From an uncultured Paraprevotella sp. (GTDB lineage: Bacteria; Bacteroidota; Bacteroidia; Bacteroidales; Bacteroidaceae), in NCBI GenBank assembly GCA_944320765.1, contig CALUIS010000013.1, positions 23,755-87,754 on the forward strand: a stretch of 64,000 nt of DNA. The letters are read 5' to 3'. Both the position numbers and the translations under genes were made by a program. Below the pieces are notes generated by a model, which was not told the DNA's origin, did not search any database, and saw only the letters and a program-made list of their open reading frames with translations. Below are positions 7,081 to 14,419 of this stretch, one piece after another (positions within the stretch are counted from its first letter, which is position 1; each line of letters opens with the position of its first letter).

Positions 7081-10000
7081 ATGAAAAGTAAGTTACTTTT
7101 TGCGGCGGCTCTCGTGGCCGCCGGCGTGGTCGGGACGCAGGCCGTCCGGCTCGCAAACAGTAGTTGGTCTTTGCAACTACTTGAAAATCAGCAATTGGGG
7201 AGGGTAAATCCGCTTGCGGCGGATGAGGCGGAAGCCCGTGACGTGCAGGCCCTTTCCTATGAGGGGGAAGCTGTGGTTTCCGGACAAGTCTATTATCTGT
7301 ACAACGTGGGTGCCGGGAAGTTCCTCGAAGGCGGCAGCGATTTTGGCACGTTCGCAACCTTTGCTGAAATTGGCGTTCCCATCACTTTCACTTCGGTAGG
7401 GGACAACCTTTATACCTTGAATACGGGAATGGGTTCGGGCTTCCTGAATGCAGAGGGATGGATGGACCAGACGGCGGATAAAGCCAACCTGACGTTGACA
7501 CCGGTGGACGGAAAGGAGAATGTCTATAATTTGGGTACGGGTACAGCCTATTTTGGCTATGACGGTTCCGCCGCCAAGATGTCTGTAAACGTTTCTGACG
7601 CATCTTCCGACAACGCCCAATGGATTCTGGTTTCCAAAAGCCAGCGTGAAGGAAAGCTGGCGCAGGCCACGGCGGAATCCGGCGTGGACGCTTCCTTCTT
7701 CATCGCCAACCCGAACTTCTCACGCAATGTCAATCCTTTTGGGTGGACAAATGACAACAATGTATGCGGCCAGCTTGGCAACGATGACGATAAGCTGATG
7801 GAGATTTACAATCAGAAAGATGCGAACTTCTATCAGTCTCTCAGCGGACTTCCCAATGGCGTGTATGTAGTTTCCTGCTTAGGATTTTACCGGAACGGTG
7901 ACGCGCAACCGGCGGCAGACAGCAAGACCAATAATGCCGAAGTTATCAATTCTTATTTGTATGCCGGGAGCAACCAAACACCGCTGGCTTCCATTTTTGA
8001 GGGATTTGGCAAGACAACGGCAGGGACTATGGAGGTTACTTTGAACGGTGAAAAAGGGAATATCCCGACCTGGCCAGCTGAGGCTGCTACGGACTTCCGT
8101 GCCGGGATTTATCCTCGCACGGAAGTGGAAGCCATCGTGACGGACGGGACATTGACTTTGGGTATCCGCAAGTCCGCCCTGACAACAAACGACTGGACGA
8201 TTTTCGACTCTTTCCGCTTGGCGTATTACGGCGTCGGTGACATCAGTGAATATGCGGCGATCTTGACCGCGAGAGTGAACGAGGCACATGCGTTGGCCGA
8301 TGCGGTGGAAGGACAGGTGCCGACGGCATACGTGAATTCATTAGACGCTGTACAGGACCAGACATGTTCCACAATAGAAGAGTATTCAACCGCCATCAAT
8401 GGAATCACAAGCTTGATTTCGGAAGTGAATACAGCCAAGGACGGTTTTGCCGGCTTCCTTTCCATGAAAGGATATGCGGAGACTGTGAACACTGCGTTCG
8501 CAGGCTCTGATGAAGTCAAGGCAACGTTGGCCACGGCAGTGGAGAATGCCAGCACGGCGGCTTTCGGTTCCACCGATGCTGCGGTTTGGGCAGCACAGAC
8601 GGATGCCATCCTGGCTGCATGCAAGGCATATTATGAGGCGGCAGAAGGTGTGGTTGCAGACGGCGTGACGAATTTCGATGTGGCTCAGCTCTGTGCCGTG
8701 AACCCGGGGTTTGATGGTGAAGACCCGTTGGCCGGTTGGACGAGGAACATCGAGCCTGCACGTACAGACCTGGGCATGCCGTATTACGACAACAATTTCG
8801 GTTGGTTGGACTTCTATCAGGAAGTTTCAGTTCCCAACGGGCTTTACATGGTGTCAATCCAAGGGCAGGCCGGCATTGGCGGTCGCGTAAACATGTATGC
8901 GACGAGCAGCAATGGCAGCAGCGAGGTCGGCCTGCGGGAGATTATGGGCTGGATGCAAGACGGGGACACGAAATATGCGGAAGTCGCCCCGGTTTGGGCG
9001 GCAGACCCTGAATCTGGCAGGTTCAATACCGGGAATGTCCTGGTTGCGGACGGAAAAATCAGAATGGGCGTGAAGATGGTAGGGCAAGGTCCTCACGGAA
9101 ACCTCTACTTGTTCTTCGACAACTTCCGTCTGGTGCGTGTCAGCGATGGTTTGAATGAAGTCAAGGCGTTGTATGGAGCCTTGAAAACCGAAGTGGAAGG
9201 TCTGGACCAGAGTGGTTTGTCGTCAGGGGTGGCTCAAGCGTTGAACGAGGCTTTGGCTCTTCCGGTGACGACCGCGTCAGAATATTATGCGGCTTACGAT
9301 GCTTTGCGGAAAGCTATGGATTATAAGGGGGCCGCTTCAGATTTGGCTACGGATATGGAGGCGTTGTTGGCTGCGTGTCAGGGTTATTTGGACTATTCTA
9401 CCAGCAACGAGGAGGACAGTAAGGCTTTGACCGCCGCAATGGAGGAAGCTGAAGGCTATGAAAGCCTCACGACGGCAGAAGCCGTCACGGCCGCTTACGA
9501 CAAGTTGGCTGATGCGGCCCGTTCGTTTGTCACGATTGCCGCTCCTACCGAAGAACAAGGGTTTGATGTGACCATCTTGTATCTGACGAATCCGGATGTG
9601 ACAGGCATGACTAAGGCTGCGGTTTCTTCTTTCGGATGGGTTTCTTGCACTAATTCCTGGAGCAATAATTTCAATAACAACAATGACCCCAGCCAGTTCT
9701 ATGAGAGTTATCAAAGCGGCGGAGGGTTCGCTGCCGGAACTTGGGTCTTGTATCAGACTGTGAATCTTCCTGCCGGAAATTACAAGATGACGTTGCAAGC
9801 ATTTGGACAGAATGCTAATGGGGCGGGGTCTTTTGATGGTGATACTCCGATAGGTTTGAAAGCTTCTGTCTATGCGGGCGATGTGAAGGGCGATGCTGTG
9901 GCTGACGGTAAGACATTGGATAATGTTTACAGCGTGTCTTTTGCACAGGCTTCGTTGAAAGATGTTCAGTTGGGTATGAGGGCCGATGAAGGTAACGGTG

Positions 10001-10797
10001 CCAATTGGATGGGCTGTAATAATATGAAGCTGTACAAGATGCAGAATGAGGCGGTTGAATTGAACGAAGCCAACGCTTACAGCGTCACTTCCGACACTTA
10101 CGCCGACGTGATGATGACCCGCGCCATGTCCGCCAAACTGGACGGCGAAGAGACCGCCAAGTGGAACACCTTCTGCGTACCGTTCGACATGACGGCAGAG
10201 CAGCTGACAGCCAATAAGATTACCAAGGTGGTTCAGCTGACAGCAGCAGAGACAACGGCAGACAACGGCATCAACCTGACATCCGAGGAAGTGACGGACG
10301 GCGTGAAGGCCGGCGTTCCTTATCTCGTACAGGTGAGCGAGGATGTGACGGAAATCACGGCTGAAGGCGTGTATGTCACCGCTGCCGCTCCTGCCGCACA
10401 GACCATCGGCACGGCCGGCGACTACACTGTGGCCATGACGGGCAACTATTCCGCACAGAACGTTCCGACGAATGCCTACTTCATCAGCAACAACACGTTC
10501 TACGTGGCCGACGCTGAGGCCACGGTGCCCCTGAAGGGCTTCCGCGCCTATATCACCCTGACGGACGATAGCGGCGAACCGGCTCAGGCCAACGTTCGCA
10601 CCATCAGCATCGACGGCAACACGGCTGGCGACGGCACGACGGGCATCGAGGGCGTGTCCGGCGAAACGGCCGACCAGCTGGTTGACGTGTACACGCTCAG
10701 CGGCGTGAAGGTGAAGGGCGGCGTGAAGGCTTCCGAGGCCTTGGACGGCCTGCAGCGCGGCGTCTACATCGTGAACGGCAAGAAAATCATCAAGTAA
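7081..10797 (+). CDS. Large secreted modular protein, three beta-sandwich modules plus C-terminal tail
   Basis: 1238 residues of unknown function. Signal peptide at 1-21. The protein then alternates three putative ligand-binding beta-sandwich modules, each opening with Asn-Pro (NPNFSRNVNPFGW near 209, NPGFDGEDPLAGW near 540, NPDVTGM near 836), with helical FIVAR-like spacers around 390-530 and 690-830. From about 1025 comes a module with WNTFCVPF, GVPYLVQ and PLKGFRAYI that recurs in two other proteins of this window. The end (1202-1238) is 'VDVYTLSGVKV...ALDGLQRGVYIVNGKK', a Bacteroidetes surface-sorting-like tail. No catalytic motif seen; it could be an adhesin or glycan binder. Only 25 bases separate it from the 58-residue peptide gene. 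Confidence 0.75.
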   Translation: MKSKLLFAAALVAAGVVGTQAVRLANSSWSLQLLENQQLGRVNPLAADEAEARDVQALSYEGEAVVSGQVYYLYNVGAGKFLEGGSDFGTFATFAEIGVPITFTSVGDNLYTLNTGMGSGFLNAEGWMDQTADKANLTLTPVDGKENVYNLGTGTAYFGYDGSAAKMSVNVSDASSDNAQWILVSKSQREGKLAQATAESGVDASFFIANPNFSRNVNPFGWTNDNNVCGQLGNDDDKLMEIYNQKDANFYQSLSGLPNGVYVVSCLGFYRNGDAQPAADSKTNNAEVINSYLYAGSNQTPLASIFEGFGKTTAGTMEVTLNGEKGNIPTWPAEAATDFRAGIYPRTEVEAIVTDGTLTLGIRKSALTTNDWTIFDSFRLAYYGVGDISEYAAILTARVNEAHALADAVEGQVPTAYVNSLDAVQDQTCSTIEEYSTAINGITSLISEVNTAKDGFAGFLSMKGYAETVNTAFAGSDEVKATLATAVENASTAAFGSTDAAVWAAQTDAILAACKAYYEAAEGVVADGVTNFDVAQLCAVNPGFDGEDPLAGWTRNIEPARTDLGMPYYDNNFGWLDFYQEVSVPNGLYMVSIQGQAGIGGRVNMYATSSNGSSEVGLREIMGWMQDGDTKYAEVAPVWAADPESGRFNTGNVLVADGKIRMGVKMVGQGPHGNLYLFFDNFRLVRVSDGLNEVKALYGALKTEVEGLDQSGLSSGVAQALNEALALPVTTASEYYAAYDALRKAMDYKGAASDLATDMEALLAACQGYLDYSTSNEEDSKALTAAMEEAEGYESLTTAEAVTAAYDKLADAARSFVTIAAPTEEQGFDVTILYLTNPDVTGMTKAAVSSFGWVSCTNSWSNNFNNNNDPSQFYESYQSGGGFAAGTWVLYQTVNLPAGNYKMTLQAFGQNANGAGSFDGDTPIGLKASVYAGDVKGDAVADGKTLDNVYSVSFAQASLKDVQLGMRADEGNGANWMGCNNMKLYKMQNEAVELNEANAYSVTSDTYADVMMTRAMSAKLDGEETAKWNTFCVPFDMTAEQLTANKITKVVQLTAAETTADNGINLTSEEVTDGVKAGVPYLVQVSEDVTEITAEGVYVTAAAPAAQTIGTAGDYTVAMTGNYSAQNVPTNAYFISNNTFYVADAEATVPLKGFRAYITLTDDSGEPAQANVRTISIDGNTAGDGTTGIEGVSGETADQLVDVYTLSGVKVKGGVKASEALDGLQRGVYIVNGKKIIK

Positions 10798-10822
10798 TCA
10801 ACTTTAAAAAGGTAAGAAAAAT

Positions 10823-10999
10823 ATGGAAAAGAAAGTATATGTGTCTCCCGTGGTGGAGGCGGTGCAGGTGGAAGCCTGCGACATGATGGCGCAGTCCGTG
10901 GTTTCCGACAGCCTCGGCATCGACTTTGGCGGCGACGCTTCCGTCAAGGAGATTTTCGAGGCCGACGGCAACAAGAACGGCGGCTGGGACATCTGGTAA
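10823..10999 (+). CDS. 58-residue peptide, MMAxS / DIW-tail family
   Basis: The frame is complete, with ATG at 10823 and TAA at 10997. No signal peptide. The N-terminal half 'KKVYVSPVVEAVQVEACDMMAQS' matches the peptide encoded at 63134-63295 in spacing and key residues (Y, P-V-V, V-E, M-M-A-x-S). The C-terminal half is Gly/Asp-rich and ends GNKNGGWDIW. The last 13 residues match the end of the 143-residue protein at 16701-17132 at 11 positions, and the final 39 nucleotides differ by one base. It follows the large secreted protein by 25 bases and is followed by a terminator, so the two form an operon. Function unknown; a leader-core precursor peptide or a cell-surface partner are both possible. 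Confidence 0.8.
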   Translation: MEKKVYVSPVVEAVQVEACDMMAQSVVSDSLGIDFGGDASVKEIFEADGNKNGGWDIW

Positions 11000-11024
11000 T
11001 ATAGGATGCCGGATGGAATTTGTG

Positions 11025-11057
11025 AGCGGCTGCCCCGGAAGGGGTGGCCGCTTTTTT
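11025..11057 (+). terminator. Intrinsic terminator after the peptide gene
   Basis: Twelve-pair stem AGCGGCTGCCCC / GGGGTGGCCGCT (two G-T pairs) with a GGAA tetraloop, followed by a run of T; 25 bases after the stop codon. Confidence 0.85.
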
Positions 11058-11164
11058 GGGTATGACGTTTTGTAGGCCGTTTATGGAGGTTTGCTGTCAA
11101 AAGGAAAGCGTAAGGAGGAATTTGCTATACCTTCCCATTCGCGGAACGGGGCCGTCTGGACGGG

Positions 11165-11640
11165 AAATGTTAAAAATGGGCGGAAAACGGGGCGGAGAAA
11201 TGCAATATACGAGCATTTCTCCGCCCCGTCCCGTTTTTTTGTGCGGCAAAAATGGAATTTCTTTGCTGAAAGAAATTTCTTTCTTGCCGCAAAGACGGAA
11301 ATTTCTTGCCGCAAAGCGGTTTTCCTGCGTGTGGGAAGCGGGGAAAAAGGGGGCTTCGGGCGGTTTTCCGCTTCCAGACGGGGCGCGGCGGCGCACAAAA
11401 TGCAAGTGACGGATTGTCGCCCGTAAGGCGGGACGGCTGACGCACGTGGTGATGCCGTCCGCATGGCGCGGGTTTCCGGCGGTCAGGATGTCGGCGGAAA
11501 GGGCGGATTCCTGTCATACTGTCCCGCCGCAAGGCCGCGAGAATCGCGTATTTCCGTCCGCCCCCGCCTTGCGTCCCGGATGCGGCAGCCATGCGCGGCC
11601 GTTTTTGACAAAATGCCATCCGGTTACATTCTTCCGCCTC
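11165..11640 (+). repeat. Dispersed intergenic repeat, family B, copy 1
   Basis: Aligns by eye, with gaps, to 36245-36717 in the same orientation. Most conserved is a 76-base core, 11241-11316, with three mismatches to 36310-36385. The core holds nested inverted repeats: an outer GCGGCAA/TTGCCGC pair and an inner AATTTCTTT/AAAGAAATT pair, then a second copy of the right arm (AAATTTCTTGCCGCAA). Further shared blocks are a CGCGA-loop-CGCG hairpin near 11537 and GTTTTTGACAAAATG near 11600. No transposase, target duplication or coding signal seen. Confidence 0.75.
11187..11240 (+). terminator. Strong terminator-like hairpin at the start of repeat B copy 1
   Basis: Perfect 17-base inverted repeat (11187-11203 with 11213-11229) around a nine-base loop, then TCCCG... 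and a T7 run (11234-11240). Copy 2 of the repeat keeps only the right arm (GAGCATTTCTCCGCC), so this structure is private to copy 1 or was lost from copy 2. Confidence 0.65.
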
Positions 11641-11738
11641 CCGCCTCCATCCGCTTACAGTTTGCACGTCCTTTCTTTCCGCAAGGTGTCAAATTGAAAG
11701 TAAGGAATAATTTTTGTGTAAAAATGAAACCGTTTTTG

Positions 11739-11769
11739 TTTGATGCGTTTGCAGATTGTTCTAACTTTG
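11739..11769 (+). promoter_or_regulatory. Bacteroidetes promoter for the OMP-glnK-amt-glnN cluster
   Basis: TTTG (11739-11742), 19 bases, TAACTTTG (11762-11769): a full consensus match. Transcription should start near 11776, giving an untranslated leader of about 105 bases before the ATG at 11881. Confidence 0.75.
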
Positions 11770-11880
11770 CAGCAAAAAAAAGCAAAATGATTCTTTATGG
11801 ATTGTTTTAGCGGCAAAATGAAATCCGACTGCAGCGGATGGGAATGAAACGGAGTTGTGAACATTAAAAAGTATGAAAGA

Positions 11881-12615
11881 ATGGGAACAAGGTTACAAAA
11901 GTCAGTGTTTTTGGGATTGACGGCAGTCCTGCTTCCGGCGGCAGCCGCGGCGCAGGACAAGGTGGAGGCCTCCGTGGGGGCCGATCTGGTGAGCGGTTAC
12001 ATCTGGCGCGGCCAGGAGCTGGGCGACGTCAGCATCCAGCCTTCGGCTTCCGTGTCGTGGAAAGGGCTGTCGCTGACGGCCTGGGGGTCGGCCAGCTGGG
12101 GGCGCGAGTACGCCAAGGAGTTCGACCTGACGCTGGGCTACGCCGTGAAGGGCTTCAGCGTGTCGGTGACGGACTACAGCTTTAGCAAGGGCGCGAACTT
12201 CAAGACGGGGGCGGACATCGACGGGAAGTATTTCCACTTCGGCAGCTGGTCCACCCTGCATGTCTACGAGGCCCAGGTGGGGTATGACTTCGGCTTCCTG
12301 GCCGTGAACTGGTACACGAACATCGGCGGCAACGACGGGCGGAAGTCGGACGGCAAGCGGGCCTACTCGTCCTACCTTTCCCTCTCCGCGCCTTTCAGCT
12401 GGGCGGGACTGGACTGGAACGCGGCGGTGGGGGCCACGCCGTGGGAGACCTCTTTCTATAACGGCGGGTCGAACGGGTTCGCGGTGTCCGAGGTGAGCCT
12501 GCAGGCGGCGAAGTCCATCCGGATTACCGAACGGTACTCCCTGCCGCTGTTCGCCAAGGTGATATGGAACCCGGCGATGGAGCGCGGCTTCTTCGTGGCC
12601 GGCATGAGTTTTTGA
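11881..12615 (+). CDS. Outer-membrane beta-barrel protein of the ammonium-assimilation cluster
   Basis: 244 residues from the ATG at 11881; an in-frame GTG at 11857 would add eight residues before the signal peptide and is less likely. Signal peptide cut near AAAAAQ. The mature part has repeating amphipathic strands (ADLVSGYIWRGQELG, LSLTAWGSASWG, FDLTLGYAVKGFSVSVTDYSF) and ends 'GFFVAGMSF' with a C-terminal Phe, as outer-membrane barrels do. The 'SGYIWRGQ' opening resembles the TorF-type family. It precedes glnK by 77 bases, which suggests a channel or accessory protein for nitrogen compounds, though that rests on position only. Confidence 0.75.
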   Translation: MGTRLQKSVFLGLTAVLLPAAAAAQDKVEASVGADLVSGYIWRGQELGDVSIQPSASVSWKGLSLTAWGSASWGREYAKEFDLTLGYAVKGFSVSVTDYSFSKGANFKTGADIDGKYFHFGSWSTLHVYEAQVGYDFGFLAVNWYTNIGGNDGRKSDGKRAYSSYLSLSAPFSWAGLDWNAAVGATPWETSFYNGGSNGFAVSEVSLQAAKSIRITERYSLPLFAKVIWNPAMERGFFVAGMSF

Positions 12616-12692
12616 CGTTTTGGCAAGGTGGGAAGATTGCCGGAAGGATAACTAAGAAGAAAAGAAGGTTAGGATTTTAAAAGGTAAAGGTT

Positions 12693-13049
12693 ATGAAAAA
12701 GATTGAAGCGATTATCCGCAGGACCAAGTTCGACGACGTGAAGGAAGCCTTGCTGGCGGCCGACATCGAATGGTTCTCCTACTACGAGGTGCGCGGCGTG
12801 GGCAAGATGCGCGAGGCGCGCATCTACCGCGGCGTGGCCTACGACACCAGCTCCATCGAGCGCGTGCTGCTCAACATCGTGGTGCGCGACAAGAACGTGG
12901 AGAAGACGGTGCAGGCCGTGATGAAGGCGGCCCGCACCGGCGACATCGGCGACGGGCGCATCTTCGTCATCCCCGTGGAGGACTCCGTCCGCATCCGCAC
13001 GGGCGAGCGGGGCGACATCGCGCTCTACAACGCGGAGCAGGAGAAGTGA
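12693..13049 (+). CDS. glnK: PII nitrogen regulatory protein
   Basis: 118 residues with the PII fold and both signature regions: T-loop 'EVRGVGKMREARIYRGVAY' and C-terminal 'TGDIGDGRIFVIPVEDSVRIRTGERG'. Tyr50 aligns with the uridylylated Tyr51 of E. coli GlnB; the T-loop here is one residue shorter and its sequence after the tyrosine (DTSSIERV) differs from the usual MVDFLPKV. PII proteins bind ATP/ADP and 2-oxoglutarate and plug the ammonium channel when nitrogen is plentiful. Gene order OMP-PII-amt-glnN supports that role, and linkage to amt is why I use the symbol glnK rather than glnB. Confidence 0.95.
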   Translation: MKKIEAIIRRTKFDDVKEALLAADIEWFSYYEVRGVGKMREARIYRGVAYDTSSIERVLLNIVVRDKNVEKTVQAVMKAARTGDIGDGRIFVIPVEDSVRIRTGERGDIALYNAEQEK

Positions 13050-13102
13050 CGGGCGTCGCGTGTGAAAAGACTTATTGAAGAACATTTAAAAAACGGAAGA
13101 TT

Positions 13103-14362
13103 ATGGATACTCATTTGATATTGGATTCAGGTAACACGGCGTGGATGATCGTGGCCACGTTGTTGGTGTTTATGATGACGATTCCCGGCATCGCGCTGTT
13201 CTACGGCGGGCTGATGCGGCGCAAGAACATGCTGAGCGTCGTGATGCAGAGCCTGGCCATCGCCGGGGTGGTCAGCATCCTCTGGATGGTGTTCGGCTAC
13301 AGCTTCGCCTTCGGCACGGGCTTCGAGGGCGGCTCTTTCTTCAAATACGGCATCGGCGGGCTGGACAAGGTGATGCTACACGGCATCGGCTTGGACACGC
13401 TGACGGCCACGGGCATCCCGGAACTGATTTTCGTGCTGTTCCAGTGCATGTTCGCCCTGATTACGCCGGCCTTGATCCTGGGCGCGTTCGCCGAGCGGGT
13501 CAAGTTCTCCGGCTTCCTGCTCTTCACGGTGCTGTGGAGCGTGCTGGTCTACATGCCGATGGCCCACTGGGTGTGGGGCGGCGGCTTCCTGATGGAGATG
13601 GGGGCCGTGGACTTCGCCGGCGGCACGGTGGTGCATATCAACGCCGGGGTGGCCGCACTGGTCATGGCCCTGATGGTGGGCAAGCGCAGTGACTACCGCG
13701 CGGGTCATCCCATCACGCCGCACAACATCCCCATCGTGTTCCTGGGCACGGCCCTCCTGTGGCTGGGCTGGTTCGGTTTCAACGCCGGCAGCGGGCTTGC
13801 CGCCGACGGCCTGGCGGCCAACGCTTTCCTGGTGACCCATATCGCCACTTGCGCGGCGGCGGTCACTTGGGCGGCCATTGACTTTTGCGTCAACAAGAAA
13901 GCCACTACCGTGGGGGCCTGCACGGGTGCCGTGGCCGGTCTGGTGGCCATCACGCCTGCGGCCGGGTCGGTGGACCTCGTGGGTGCCTTGTGCATCGGTG
14001 TGATTACCTCCGCTATCTGCTTCTGGATGGTGGCCTTCGTGAAGCCTAAGTTCGGCTACGATGACGCGCTCGACGCTTTCGGCGTGCATGGCGTGGGCGG
14101 TATCCTCGGGTCTGTCCTGACGGGCGTGTTCGCCACCCAGTTCGTCACGGGCGAAGGCGGCGTGGAAGGCGCGCTCTACGGCGACTGGCACCAGTTGTGG
14201 ATCCAGGTGCTCGCCACGCTCATCTCCATCGTGTTCAGCGCGGTGATGACGTTCATCCTGTTCAAGGTGACGGACAAGCTGGTGGGCATCCGCGTGGACA
14301 AGCGCGTGGAGGAGGAAGGCCTGGACATCTACGAACACGGGGAGTCGGCCTACGACCTGTAA
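13103..14362 (+). CDS. amt: Ammonium transporter
   Basis: 419 residues, eleven predicted membrane segments. Family marks: 'GIALFYGGLMRRKNMLSVVMQS' in the first third and the twin pore histidines His178 (GGTVVHINAG) and His329 (DAFGVHGVGG), which line the conduction path in AmtB. Moves ammonium across the inner membrane and is gated by the PII protein encoded 53 bases upstream. The C-terminal tail (KVTDKLVGIRVDKRVEEEGLDIYEHGESAY) is the usual cytosolic PII-contact segment. No signal-peptide-like presequence, unlike E. coli AmtB. Confidence 0.96.
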   Translation: MDTHLILDSGNTAWMIVATLLVFMMTIPGIALFYGGLMRRKNMLSVVMQSLAIAGVVSILWMVFGYSFAFGTGFEGGSFFKYGIGGLDKVMLHGIGLDTLTATGIPELIFVLFQCMFALITPALILGAFAERVKFSGFLLFTVLWSVLVYMPMAHWVWGGGFLMEMGAVDFAGGTVVHINAGVAALVMALMVGKRSDYRAGHPITPHNIPIVFLGTALLWLGWFGFNAGSGLAADGLAANAFLVTHIATCAAAVTWAAIDFCVNKKATTVGACTGAVAGLVAITPAAGSVDLVGALCIGVITSAICFWMVAFVKPKFGYDDALDAFGVHGVGGILGSVLTGVFATQFVTGEGGVEGALYGDWHQLWIQVLATLISIVFSAVMTFILFKVTDKLVGIRVDKRVEEEGLDIYEHGESAYDL

Positions 14363-14419
14363 CGGATTCGTTTGTTTTGGGAAACAGTTTAATCACAGTC
14401 AAAATACTTAGGTAAGATT

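Larger units (their letters stand above)
11000..11880. other. Long gene-free stretch with terminators, repeat B and a promoter
   Basis: 881 bases. From left: intrinsic terminator of the peptide gene (11025-11057), an unassigned 100 bases, repeat B copy 1 (about 11165-11640) which begins with a terminator-like hairpin, then AT-rich promoter DNA with a full promoter match at 11739-11769. Frames across the repeat on either strand lack coding character. Confidence 0.6.

Noticed and set aside
11097..11405. Frames of about 100 codons with similar products in both repeat B copies (also 36175-36474)
   Set aside because: Similarity follows from the near-identical DNA core. Two of the three core differences change amino acids in this frame, frames open in several registers, and no start or ribosome site is shared.
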